From SZUA-309 sp050185825 (GTDB lineage: Bacteria; Pseudomonadota; Gammaproteobacteria; Pseudomonadales; Azotimanducaceae): a stretch of DNA of 64,000 bases. A program made the translations under genes and the position numbers. Location of the stretch: the NCBI GenBank assembly GCA_050185825.1, contig JBFWZA010000022.1, positions 26,226-90,225 on the forward strand, in the 5' to 3' direction. Positions 26,340 through 35,188 of this stretch are shown here, piece after piece; within the stretch, counting starts at the first letter, position 1, and the number at the start of each line of letters is the position of its first letter. Under the pieces are notes generated by a model. That model saw only the letters and a list, made by a program, of their open reading frames with translations, made no database searches and was not told where the DNA came from.

Positions 26340-27077
26340 TCAGTCCAGGAGCTCCGACTCGGGTTTGAGATGCTCGGGGAGCGTCTTCCGGCCCGTGAAC
26401 ATCGCCGAGATGAGGTTGCCGCCCTTGCGCACATCGAGAACGACAACGGCAATCACGTGGGCCAGGATCAGTCCCAGCAGCACGTAGTAGTTGTACAGGT
26501 GGGTCGTGATCACCGGGCTGCGGAACTCGCGCATCTCGGCATACGACGCTTCGTTCACGGTCTCGGGCGCGTACGGCCGCACCAGTGCCGGGTCCTTGTC
26601 CGGCGTGGCCACCCATTGTGCGAAGTACTCGCCGAACGGCGGCATGTAGACATCGGTGCCCGCCAGAATCGTGCCGCTGACACCCTGCACCAGGAGGGCG
26701 AGCAGGAGCACGGTAACGGCAATACGGCCCACCGGGTTGTGGCCGACGTGCGTTTCGGGTTCACGTGAGAACACGCTTCGCAGGGATGCCCGCAGAGCGG
26801 CGGCGTAACCCTTCCCGCCGGGCAGCACGGACGACCAGCGCGCATGGGCGCTACCGATGAATCCCCAGATCAGCCGCCAGGCCAGATTGAGGATGAAGAC
26901 GTAGCCGATCCACACGTGGAGCGTTTTCAGCGCGATCTTGCCGTCATTGGGTATCGACAGCTCCCCGGCGTAGAGGATCACCGTTCCGATACAGATCAAT
27001 GCAAGCACGCAGAGGAAATTCAGCCAGTGAAAGACTCGCGTCGTGCGGTCCCACACCCGATACTCGACCAGTGCCAT
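26340..27077 (-). CDS. cytochrome b561-domain membrane protein
   Basis: 245 residues with about four membrane helices. Heme-ligand His are expected in R-V-F-H-W-L-N (about 14-20), K-T-L-H-V-W-I-G-Y (about 52-60) and I-L-A-H-V-I-A-V (about 202-209), matching b-type cytochrome subunits of hydrogenase/b561 type. It passes electrons between quinone and a periplasmic partner. It is convergent with the cytochrome c/propeller gene, a plausible partner. Confidence 0.88.
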   Translation of the reverse strand: MALVEYRVWDRTTRVFHWLNFLCVLALICIGTVILYAGELSIPNDGKIALKTLHVWIGYVFILNLAWRLIWGFIGSAHARWSSVLPGGKGYAAALRASLRSVFSREPETHVGHNPVGRIAVTVLLLALLVQGVSGTILAGTDVYMPPFGEYFAQWVATPDKDPALVRPYAPETVNEASYAEMREFRSPVITTHLYNYYVLLGLILAHVIAVVVLDVRKGGNLISAMFTGRKTLPEHLKPESELLD

Positions 27078-27149
27078 CGACGACCCTCAAATCCGTTGAC
27101 CGATCCGTAAATCTACACCAGATCGGCCACGGGATGGGCCGGGAGCTCT

Positions 27150-27656
27150 CTAGCCGTCGGTGGGCGGCGACGGGTCGCAGTCGATCCGGCCACCAACGTG
27201 ACCGTTGAACTCCTTGGGGTCGACCCCTTCGATGCCCTTTCCCGACTTCTTCGAGCCCGCCTTCACGTAGGCCGTAGTGATAGGTCCGGTGCAGCCGCTC
27301 CCCTCCGTGGGATCCAGGCCCCCGGGCAAGGCGGTGCCGAACACGTACGACGACCCTTCACCAAACTCCCACTTGTTCCACGTCACGTTCCCGTCCGCGT
27401 CGGTGCCGCAGGCGAGCACGATGTTGGAGATGTCCTTCGTGTTGCCGGCCTCGTTCAGCGATGCGTTCACCGTGAACGTGCTGCATCCGGGACCCCACTG
27501 CACTTGATAGATGGCCACGCTGTTGACGTTCGGTGGCGGGGTGTCGACGTTCGGCTTCGCGTGCACACCATACGCCGCAAGCCCCGCGCCCACGATCGAC
27601 ATTCCGATGAGGGATTGCTTCAAGCTGCGCGCAAGTACGCTTCTTGATCTTTTCAT
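27150..27656 (-). CDS. secreted protein of unknown function
   Basis: 168 residues from ATG 27656 with RBS GGAGAGAG. A signal peptide (L-I-G-M-S-I-V-G-A-G-L-A-A-Y-G, ending V-H-A near residue 33) is followed by a mature part with four to five Cys (G-P-G-C-S, L-A-C-G, S-G-C-T-G and D-C-D-P). This suggests a disulfide-stabilised periplasmic or extracellular domain. I recognise no family. It is divergent from an alpha/beta hydrolase with a 170-base gap. Confidence 0.75.
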   Translation of the reverse strand: MKRSRSVLARSLKQSLIGMSIVGAGLAAYGVHAKPNVDTPPPNVNSVAIYQVQWGPGCSTFTVNASLNEAGNTKDISNIVLACGTDADGNVTWNKWEFGEGSSYVFGTALPGGLDPTEGSGCTGPITTAYVKAGSKKSGKGIEGVDPKEFNGHVGGRIDCDPSPPTDG

Positions 27657-27826
27657 GTCTCTCTCCAAGGTTGGAATTGGCTGCGAGCACACCCTTGGTC
27701 CCACTGGGCGTACCCGAACGTCTAACGTAGAGCGAGATCTGCAGGCTTTTTGTGAGGGCGGTCACGAAGCGATCAAGTGCGAGGTATATTTGCCGAGTTA
27801 CGCAAGACACACAGGAAGGAGGCTGG

Positions 27827-29011
27827 ATGAGTTCGGGTGTGATTCCGGGGACCCCGGAGGGCTGTGAGCGCATTGCGTACGTCGTCGGCTTTGCGGAGAA
27901 CGCGACCTACAGCGACGTTTACGGCGGTGGCGGCGCGGTCGTGGGGCTCGACTGTCATCTGATTCGACCGATCGGCCAGCCGTCGGACACGCTGATCGTG
28001 TTCATGCACCCGGTCGGGGGCGGCATGTACCTGCCCATGGTGCGGGAACTCGCCCGGACCGGACATCATGTGCTGTGGGCCAACTCACGTTACCGGGGCG
28101 CCGACTACGCCCTGATCATGGAAAAGGTCGCCTGTGATCTGGGTGAGGCCATCTGCGATGCCCGGGATCGGCTGGGGTATACGAACATCGTGCTGGCAGG
28201 CTGGTCCGGTGGCGGCTCCCTGTCCATGTGGTACCAGGCGCTGGCGGAAGCGGGAGAAGGCATCTCGAACACGGCGGCCGGCGACCCCTACGACGTGAAA
28301 CCCGAACGGTTGCCGCCGGCGAGGGCCGTGATGATGCTGGCGGCGCATGTCAGCCGCCACCGGATCTTCACCGAGTGGCTCGACCCCTCCATTCATGACG
28401 AAGCGCGGTCTGAAGTGCGGGATCCGGAGCTGAATCTGTACGACCCCGCGAACCCGAACCAGCCGCCGTATTCCGCAGAGTTTCTGACCCGTTTCTCCGC
28501 GGCGCAGATCGCACGTAATCGTCGCATCACCGCCTGGGTGCGGGAAAAGCTGCAGGCGATCCGGGCCTCTGAACAGCCATGGGGCGAGTTCGCCTTCACG
28601 GTTCACGGCACGATGGCCGACCCGCGCTGGCTGGACCCGAGCATCGAGCCGAGCGACCGCAAGCCCGGCACCTGCTACCTGGGAGATCCCAGACTGGTGA
28701 ACGACGGCCCCGTAGGCCTTGCCCGCTTCTGCACGCTGCGCAGCTGGCTCAGCCAATGGAGCTACGACGATGCGCGGTGTGACGCCATCGCTTCAGGCCG
28801 CAGGATCAGCGTACCCGTGCTCGTCGTGGGCAATACCGCGGACGACGCCTGCCCGCCCAGCCATACCGCCCGGCTTTATGAGTGTGTCGCCCACAACCGG
28901 AAAAAGCTGCACATGGTGCAAGGCGCGACACACTACTACACAGGCCCGAACGGCAGGGCACATCTCAAGGAGGCGAGCGGCGTGATCGGCGAGTTCATCG
29001 GAAGTCTTTGA
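27827..29011 (+). CDS. alpha/beta hydrolase
   Basis: 394 residues from ATG 27827 with the strong RBS AAGGAGG. The nucleophile elbow is G-W-S-G-G-G near residue 127 and the oxyanion region H-P-V-G-G-G; the acid is in N-T-A-D-D-A-C and the His in G-A-T-H-Y-Y. It is cytoplasmic, and the substrate is unknown. Its 3' end overlaps the end of the convergent K+ channel gene by 17 bases. Confidence 0.88.
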   Translation: MSSGVIPGTPEGCERIAYVVGFAENATYSDVYGGGGAVVGLDCHLIRPIGQPSDTLIVFMHPVGGGMYLPMVRELARTGHHVLWANSRYRGADYALIMEKVACDLGEAICDARDRLGYTNIVLAGWSGGGSLSMWYQALAEAGEGISNTAAGDPYDVKPERLPPARAVMMLAAHVSRHRIFTEWLDPSIHDEARSEVRDPELNLYDPANPNQPPYSAEFLTRFSAAQIARNRRITAWVREKLQAIRASEQPWGEFAFTVHGTMADPRWLDPSIEPSDRKPGTCYLGDPRLVNDGPVGLARFCTLRSWLSQWSYDDARCDAIASGRRISVPVLVVGNTADDACPPSHTARLYECVAHNRKKLHMVQGATHYYTGPNGRAHLKEASGVIGEFIGSL

Positions 29012-30716
29012 CCCTGCGGGTGCTCTCCAGGGAATACGCCTTCAGAAACGCGTGCTCCCCTTCGGCGCTGCCGATCAGTACGATCTCGGCGTTCTGCGGG
29101 ATCACGGTGTGCGGGCGCAGGTCCGTGCGGGTTGTGTCGTGCTCGTCGATGCCGATCACCGTGCAGCCCGTCTGCTCGCGGATGGCCGCTTCGCTGAGCG
29201 TTTTGCCCGCGAGCGCTTCGGGCACCGGCACCTTGAACACGTCGAGTCCCTCCGCAACCATCAGCAGGTCGCTCCGCTCCAGCAGATTGAACAGCACGTT
29301 GGAACCCATTGAGGCATAGGAGATGACCATGTCCGCACCGGCCCGATGCAGCGCGGCCACGTTCCGCTCCAGCGTCGTTCTCGCAATGATCTGAATATCG
29401 GGACGCAGCAGTCGGAGGTAGATGGTCAGATAGATGTTGGTCTCGTCGTCGCGCGGCGTGATGATGACCGTTGGCGCCTTCTCGATACCGGCTTCTTTGA
29501 GCACCGCCTTGTCGGCCGCCGAGCCATGCACGTATTTCCCGGTGGGGAGCACGCGCTCCTGTAAGGGTTCGACGATGCGGTAGTCGATCCCTCGATACTC
29601 GAGCGCACGCGCCGTGGCGCGGCCAACCCGCCCACCGCCGACGATGATGACGGGATGCTTCTCCGCAGCGCTGGGATCCCGATTCTGATACTGCTCATCG
29701 AATTCCTTGAGATCTGCCGGAGCACCCGCCATCACGAGGGTCATGTTCTCTTCGATCACGGTGTGCTCGTTGCCGGTCTCGAACACACCCCGTGTCCAGG
29801 CACCTACGACGCTCACAGCAGTAACCGCCTGTGCGTAGCCCAGCGTTTCACCCACCAGCGTGGTGCGGGCAGCATCGACCTCCGCGATCACCAGGTCGTC
29901 GATGTTGCCGACGATGTGCGCCACCCGCTCGCCGCCGATCGCCCGACGCGCGAGCGCGTTCGCCATCAGCTCGGTGAGATTGAGCGTACGGGTGCAGCCC
30001 GCCAGCTTCAGAACCTCTGCGGCCGCCGGCTCGCGGGCGGTCGCGAAGATGGGCACGTCCGGCGCAATCCCGCGCACGGTGAAGACCACGGTGGTGTTCT
30101 CGATGTCCGGTCGCGTGGTCGCCACCATGGCCGCTGTTTCGACACGGGCTTTCCGGTAGGTCTCCGGGTCGTCGAGCTCGCCGCAGATGGCGACGATTCC
30201 CTCGTCGCGCAGGGCGATCACGGTCTCTTCCTCGGCCAGCACCACGACGTAGGGATAGTTGAACTTGCTGAGTCTGGAAATGAAGGAACGGGCCACCGCG
30301 CCCATGAACGTTAGAATCACGTGCCCCTGCATGTCCATGGGGACACTTCTCGGCAGACGATTGGCCGACTGTGCCGCCACCCAGGGCGCATAAACGAACT
30401 CGATGAACATGAACGGCAGCAGCACCAGCATGAAGACGATGCCGGACAGCAGCACGACGATGGAGAAACTCCGGCCGAGATCGGTCTGAAAGACGATGTC
30501 GCCGAAGCCGAGCGTGGACATCGTCACCAGCACCCAGTACAGACCGCTCAGCCAGGAATAGTCACGTCCTTCGAAATGCATGAACACCTGAAAGAGGATC
30601 GTGTACACGAGCACCAGCACACCGAACCCGATCAGGAAATTCGACAGCGCCAGGAGCCGGTTCTTCACCGTGGGCCCGAGGCTGCGAAGCCTGGCGAGAT
30701 TCAGCGGGACCGCCAC
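28995..30716 (-). CDS. TrkA-gated potassium channel protein with two RCK modules
   Basis: 573 residues from GTG 30716. Two membrane helices flank a pore with selectivity filter T-L-G-F-G-D (usual T-V-G-Y-G-D; Val and Tyr replaced by Leu and Phe). Two TrkA_N-type RCK domains follow, the second with V-G-G-G-R-V-G-R-A-T-A-R-A-L-E, each with a TrkA_C-like segment. It conducts K+ or a related cation under ligand control. It is the last gene of the DUF411, SpdH-like, Sec-redoxin operon. The start lies 19 bases after the redoxin stop; an earlier frame overlaps that gene. Confidence 0.9.
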   Translation of the reverse strand: MAVPLNLARLRSLGPTVKNRLLALSNFLIGFGVLVLVYTILFQVFMHFEGRDYSWLSGLYWVLVTMSTLGFGDIVFQTDLGRSFSIVVLLSGIVFMLVLLPFMFIEFVYAPWVAAQSANRLPRSVPMDMQGHVILTFMGAVARSFISRLSKFNYPYVVVLAEEETVIALRDEGIVAICGELDDPETYRKARVETAAMVATTRPDIENTTVVFTVRGIAPDVPIFATAREPAAAEVLKLAGCTRTLNLTELMANALARRAIGGERVAHIVGNIDDLVIAEVDAARTTLVGETLGYAQAVTAVSVVGAWTRGVFETGNEHTVIEENMTLVMAGAPADLKEFDEQYQNRDPSAAEKHPVIIVGGGRVGRATARALEYRGIDYRIVEPLQERVLPTGKYVHGSAADKAVLKEAGIEKAPTVIITPRDDETNIYLTIYLRLLRPDIQIIARTTLERNVAALHRAGADMVISYASMGSNVLFNLLERSDLLMVAEGLDVFKVPVPEALAGKTLSEAAIREQTGCTVIGIDEHDTTRTDLRPHTVIPQNAEIVLIGSAEGEHAFLKAYSLESTRRVKDFR

Positions 30717-30735
30717 AGCCTGAAGAGCCTCTGCG

Positions 30736-31872
30736 TCAATCGATGTCCAGCGGCCGGTAGTAGTCTTTTCCCTCCCTGATGTACTCCCCCCGCAACTCCC
30801 TGAAGGTTTCACCGGCCGAGCCTTCCTCGGTCAGAGTCAGGTTCTGCCGGAAGAAGTTGATGCTCTCCGGGTGCAGAGACCGGGCCATGTCCCAGTAGTG
30901 CTCCGCCTGCTCCTTCCGCCCGTGGGCACGGAACAGATTGCCCAGTCGGAAGGCAGCCTCTGCTTTCTGCTGCTCGAAGCTGTGTCTGCGGATGTTGCCT
31001 GTGACCGTGGCTCTTGACTGCACATGGCGGCTTGCCGCCCCTTTCGTCACCCAGTCCTTCAGTGCAGGTGAGTAGACGTCGGTGCCGAAGCTGATCTTCT
31101 GCTCGCCGGCGTCGAACTCGTGGGTTTTCGCGTAGGTGCCCTCGTCGATGCGCACGATCCGGCCTTCCTCGTCGATCCACGCCGCCGACGGGACGTTGAT
31201 GAAATTGAAGGCACTGCTGATCAGGTGGTCCTCGTCGATCACCTGCACGTAGGTGGGGTTGGCCGCATCGAAAATGGGGCCGGCGACCGCTTCGCCGCCG
31301 GTGTCCTCGGCGACGCAGATGAGCACGAAATCCGGGTCGTTGATCTCTTCATAGATACGTTGCCACACGGGCACGTCCAGGTAGCAGCCTCACCACGAGG
31401 ACCAGGTGACGATCAGTGCCTTTCTGCCTTTGAGATCAGCCAGCCGGAACACGTTGCCCTTGCGGTCCTTGATTTCCACGTCCGGCGCCATGGCGTCGAC
31501 CATCATGGACTCGCGCCTCACCGGTATCTCGGCAAAGCTCCAGACACCGGCTTCCCGATCGGCCACATAGGGCTGACCGAGGAGATCGGCGAAGGCCACC
31601 AGATCGAACCATTGCCGGCCATCCCGCTCGACCAGGAGATCCGTTTTCAGCGGGATGCAGAGCTCACCCAGACACGCGCCTTCCGGCTTCAGCTCGAATC
31701 CGTTGATTCGGGTCAGATCCTCCAGGCGGATGAGCAGACCCTCACCCCCGCCGGTTTCGGGCAGGGTGATCTGCCGGCCCTGATACAGCACCGTAGCGCT
31801 GCCTTGCGGATGGATCGGCGTCTCCTCGAACGGGTGACGCAGCTCAGGATGCGCCATCAATGCTTTAGCCAC
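30736..31872 (-). CDS. ResA-like W-S-S-W-U-G-C selenoprotein (in-frame UGA)
   Basis: One 378-residue frame with a single in-frame TGA (31392-31390), codon 161. It reads T-W-S-S-W-U-G-C-Y-L-D-V-P-V-W, matching the redoxin family annotated as ResA-like WAxxUGC selenoproteins; homologs with ordinary Cys use the same position. The C-terminal part is the rest of a thioredoxin fold (F-N-F-I-N-V-P-S-A-A-W-I-D-E-E-G-R-I-V), then a helical TPR-like tail. GTG 31872 has GGAG six bases upstream. A stem-loop starts three bases after the UGA. The alternative, a nonsense mutation, is unlikely because coding quality is unchanged on both sides. The role is probably thiol/selenol redox. Confidence 0.85.
31361..31386 (-). 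promoter_or_regulatory. candidate SECIS stem-loop of the ResA-like gene
   Basis: Directly after the UGA, 31386-31381 pairs with 31366-31361 (six pairs, one G-T). A 4-nt bulge is followed by ACG/CGT, closing a 4-nt loop U-G-C-C at 31373-31370. The loop lies 16 bases from the UGA and its second base is G, within bacterial SECIS limits. The fold is bulged and less compelling than the second gene's. Confidence 0.5.
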
Positions 31873-31921
31873 CAGACTCTCCCATGAACGCTGTTCGATG
31901 CCCCTTTCTGCCTGTGCGGCA

Positions 31922-33781
31922 TCAGGTAGTCAACTCCCGCACGGCCCGATATGCCCCGTCGACCGCGCCGTTCACGTACGCATACTGCTCGCTGTCCGAG
32001 TTGGCGATGCTGATGTGGCCGATCTGCTGGCGGCCGGTCACGTGCGCGCCGGCACCCCGATCCCACTCCGGCGGGTCCCAGAGATCCATGTACTCGTAGG
32101 CATAGCCGTGGGGCCAGCGGTTGACGGTGAGCCCCGCCACGTCCCTCGCCACATCGAGCCCGTGCGGACCCCACACGGCGTCGAGCTCCGCCAGGATCTG
32201 CCGCTCGTAGTCCGCAAACGGCGTCTGGTAGATCTCCTGGCGGCCCGCATTGAACTGCTCCCGGCCGCTGCCGGACTTGCCGCAGCCCGGCGCGTGCCAG
32301 CCCTGCAGCACACAGGGCTCGTCAGGGCTGCCGGTGAACGCATAGCCGCCCAGGCTCACCGGGAAGTCCATGCCCATGTTGCACAGCACGCCGCTCGGCG
32401 AGTAGAAGCTGCCGAGACCCGAGTCGGCGATGGCGTGCCAGTTGGCCAGCGCCACGTTGACGATCATCAGCGGGATCTTCTCCGGATAGGCGAGCGCCTC
32501 CCGCTGCGCTTCTCCCACCTCCGGGCAGAGATAGGGCACCATCTGGTTGTAGCAGGCCATCACCGCGTGGCGGGCGCGCACGCGGGCTGCCTGCCCGCCG
32601 GCCACGTAAGTGACGTCCACACCACCGGCTCGGTTCTCGGCACGAACGGCCGTGGCGTTCAGCCGGATGCGGACCCCGTTCTCCGGCAGGTCCAGACGCT
32701 CGTAGCGCGTGCGGGCGTGCACGATGTCTTCCATCGTGCTGCCGGGCACGGCACCCGGGATCAGGGTGCGGACCAGGGCGCGGGCGATGGCGGAATTGCC
32801 ATCCGGAAAGTGGAAGATGTAGGGCTCGCTTTCGTCCCGTTCCTCGAGCGTGTCCGGCATCAGGACTGCGCCGGCTTCTGCGCCGGCCATGGCCGCGGCA
32901 GCTCCGAACATGTACTCCCCCACCGTTTCCGTCACGGAGAGCGCATCGAGACCGCAGCCCCAGAGCGGCCCGGAACGGCGGTTGAGCAGAAATAGACCTT
33001 CATCCGTCATCCCGAAGCCGGCGCGCAGGTAGTCGGGCGTCGGGGTGCGTTCCGGGTCTGCCAGCATTCGGCGGACGACGTCCGAGTCCGCGAGTTCGCC
33101 CGTGGCCAGGCGAATCAACGCAGCCCGGGTGTCCGCCGACACGGGATAGGCGCTGATCCTGTGCTTCTGCTCCTCGGCCGTGAGCGCGTCGAACCAGGCA
33201 AACGTACCGGGCAGTGTAACCTCCCGCTCGAAGTGTGCTCCCGGAAAGCGGATGCCGGAGGTCAGCCCGAATCGCTCGTTGAAGTCAGCGTCGAAGTATT
33301 CGTAGAACCTGTCGGTGTGGATCGCGAGCTCCTCGAGAAGCCTCCGTGCCACCACGGAGTAACGCCCCGGCGTGTCGATGCTCTGGCTGCCGCCGTAGCC
33401 GAGCAGCGTGCGGCCGCCCACCGTGAACTCGTTGCGCCGTGCATGCCCGCCGAAGTCATCGTGGTTGTCGAGCAGCAGGATGCGCGCCTCGGCCCCGACC
33501 CGCTGCCGGTAGAAGTACGCCGCGGCAAGCCCCGAGATGCCGGCGCCCACCACCACCAGATCGTAGGTGTCGTCCGTCTGCCCGCTCGGTCGCGGCCAGG
33601 TCTGACCATTCCAGGCCAGCGCGTGCGCCACCTCGAACGAGCCGGGGGTGGAGCCGCGCAGGCCCGTGAGTGCCGGCGGATAGGACGCGCTTTCCGACGC
33701 CGCCATCAGCTCCAGCGGGGAGAGCGTGCCACCGGCACCGATGGCCAGTGCCGTACCCTGCAGAAAATCCCGTCTTCTCAC
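31922..33781 (-). CDS. Tat-exported flavoprotein, spermidine dehydrogenase (SpdH)-like
   Basis: 619 residues from GTG 33781, which overlaps the DUF411 stop (GTGA). A twin-arginine leader R-R-R-D-F-L-Q-G precedes L-T-G-L-R-G-S-T-P-G-S-F-E-V, the FAD-binding V-V-V-G-A-G-I-S-G-L-A-A and D-N-H-D-D-F-G-G-H-A-R-R, all as in Pseudomonas SpdH, which oxidises spermidine in the periplasm. The C-terminal V-N-R-W-P-H-G-Y-A-Y is typical of amine oxidoreductase FAD proteins. The operon neighbours are a DUF411 metal-binding protein, a Sec redoxin and a K+ channel. Polyamine use is inferred from homology. Confidence 0.82.
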   Translation of the reverse strand: MRRRDFLQGTALAIGAGGTLSPLELMAASESASYPPALTGLRGSTPGSFEVAHALAWNGQTWPRPSGQTDDTYDLVVVGAGISGLAAAYFYRQRVGAEARILLLDNHDDFGGHARRNEFTVGGRTLLGYGGSQSIDTPGRYSVVARRLLEELAIHTDRFYEYFDADFNERFGLTSGIRFPGAHFEREVTLPGTFAWFDALTAEEQKHRISAYPVSADTRAALIRLATGELADSDVVRRMLADPERTPTPDYLRAGFGMTDEGLFLLNRRSGPLWGCGLDALSVTETVGEYMFGAAAAMAGAEAGAVLMPDTLEERDESEPYIFHFPDGNSAIARALVRTLIPGAVPGSTMEDIVHARTRYERLDLPENGVRIRLNATAVRAENRAGGVDVTYVAGGQAARVRARHAVMACYNQMVPYLCPEVGEAQREALAYPEKIPLMIVNVALANWHAIADSGLGSFYSPSGVLCNMGMDFPVSLGGYAFTGSPDEPCVLQGWHAPGCGKSGSGREQFNAGRQEIYQTPFADYERQILAELDAVWGPHGLDVARDVAGLTVNRWPHGYAYEYMDLWDPPEWDRGAGAHVTGRQQIGHISIANSDSEQYAYVNGAVDGAYRAVRELTT

Positions 33782-34251
33782 TCGAACTGCTGCTGGTAGG
33801 AAGTCACCGACGCATAGACCTCGACACTGCCGTCTTTCTTCAGCAGCAGCACGTCGTAGGGATTGAACTCGTCCCGGTACTCCATGCCCGGGCTGCCCAC
33901 CGGCATGGCCGGCACGGTGAGACCGAGCGCACCTTCCGGCGGATTCGCCAGAAACTGCCGCACGTAGCGGGCCGGCACGTGGCCTTCGAAGACATAGCCG
34001 TCCTGGCTCACCCCGGTGTGACAGGAGCCGTAGCGGGCCGGCACACCGAAGTCCTGATCGAGGCTGCCGTGGTGGCCGGTGGTGCTGAATCCGGATTCGG
34101 CCAGATGATCCATCCACTTCACGCAGCAGCCGCAGGTGGGTGATTTGTAGACGTCCAGATGAATGCTGGCCGCATCGTCTGCGGACGCCGTTCCGGCCAG
34201 TCCGAGCCAGAGGGCGAAAGCCATGAGGAGTGCATGCTGGTGATTGGTCAT
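33778..34251 (-). CDS. DUF411 periplasmic metal-binding protein
   Basis: 157 residues from ATG 34251 with AAGGA five bases upstream. A signal peptide to about residue 24 (T-A-S-A-D-D) is followed by the Cys-rich S-P-T-C-G-C-C-V-K-W motif (about 37-46) and later C-H-T-G, the hallmark of DUF411/CopG-like proteins that bind copper. The stop overlaps the start of the flavoprotein by four bases. A role in copper supply or protection for periplasmic redox enzymes is inferred. Confidence 0.88.
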   Translation of the reverse strand: MTNHQHALLMAFALWLGLAGTASADDAASIHLDVYKSPTCGCCVKWMDHLAESGFSTTGHHGSLDQDFGVPARYGSCHTGVSQDGYVFEGHVPARYVRQFLANPPEGALGLTVPAMPVGSPGMEYRDEFNPYDVLLLKKDGSVEVYASVTSYQQQFE

Positions 34252-34399
34252 ATGGTCCTTTTGCCTGTCGAGGTTGTCTGCAGAGCGAGCGCGCAACCGG
34301 GTCTGCGGTATCCTCTCAGCCCGCGAATCTGCACGCAACGCACCACTGGGCTAGACTTCTGCAGACTCACGCCCGGCGCGGAATCGGGGAGACGCAACC

Positions 34400-35188
34400 G
34401 TGAACTATGAAACGCTGCTCTACGAGGTGGCAGACGGGGTCGCGACGATCACCTTCAACCGGCCGGAAGCGGCCAACGCGCTGTCGCCCCGGATGGCCTG
34501 CGATCTGAATCAGGTGTCTCTCGAGGTCGACGCCGATCCCCGCGTGCGGGCCGTGGTGGTCACCGGCAAGGGCAGGATGTTCTGTGCCGGCGGCGATCTG
34601 CGCGCCATTTCCGCTGCCGGCGACGCCGCGCGGACGGTGATTCTCGGGATGACGGGCGACCTGCACCTGGCCATTTCCCGTCTGTCGCGCAACCCTGCAC
34701 CGGTGATCGGCGCCGTCAACGGCACAGCGGCCGGCGCCGGGTTCTCCGTCGTCATGATGTGCGACCTCGTCGTCTCCGCCGCCAGCGCCGTGTACACGAT
34801 GGCCTACACGAATGCGGGACTGGCACCCGACGGTAGCTCCACGTTCTTCATGCCACGCAGGATCGGCGACAGGCGCGCCCGGGAACTCATGCTCACCAAT
34901 CGGGTACTGAGCGCCGAAGAAGCACTCGAGTGGGGCGTGGTCAATCAGGTGGTGGACGACGACAAGGTGCTCTCTGAGGCGCTGGCCCTGGCGACGAAGC
35001 TCGCGGCCGGTCCCACCCTCGCCTACGGTCGGGTGAAGGACCTGCTGAACGCGAGCTTCGACAATGGTCTGGAAACGCAGATGGAGCTCGAGTCCCGGGC
35101 CATCGCCGACATGGTAGATACGGCCGATGGCCGGGAGGGGATTAGCGCGTTCCTCAGCAAACGCAAACCGGAATTCAAGGGAACCTGA
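34400..35188 (+). CDS. enoyl-CoA hydratase/isomerase (PaaG/ECI-like) protein
   Basis: 262 residues from GTG 34400 with GGGGAG upstream. Oxyanion residues in M-F-C-A-G-G-D-L (about 54-61) and N-G-T-A-A-G-A-G-F-S. The G-L-A-P-D-G-S-S-T segment has Asp, not Glu, at the second catalytic position, as in PaaG-type isomerases. It should act on acyl-CoA in ring or fatty acid catabolism. It overlaps the haloalkane dehalogenase start by one base (TGATG). Confidence 0.88.
   Translation: MNYETLLYEVADGVATITFNRPEAANALSPRMACDLNQVSLEVDADPRVRAVVVTGKGRMFCAGGDLRAISAAGDAARTVILGMTGDLHLAISRLSRNPAPVIGAVNGTAAGAGFSVVMMCDLVVSAASAVYTMAYTNAGLAPDGSSTFFMPRRIGDRRARELMLTNRVLSAEEALEWGVVNQVVDDDKVLSEALALATKLAAGPTLAYGRVKDLLNASFDNGLETQMELESRAIADMVDTADGREGISAFLSKRKPEFKGT

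Noticed and set aside
31361..31392. Treating the TGA in the ResA-like gene as a pseudogene mutation
   Set aside because: Reading frame, codon use and fold continue unchanged on both sides, UGA sits at the redox position of a known Sec motif, and a hairpin follows.
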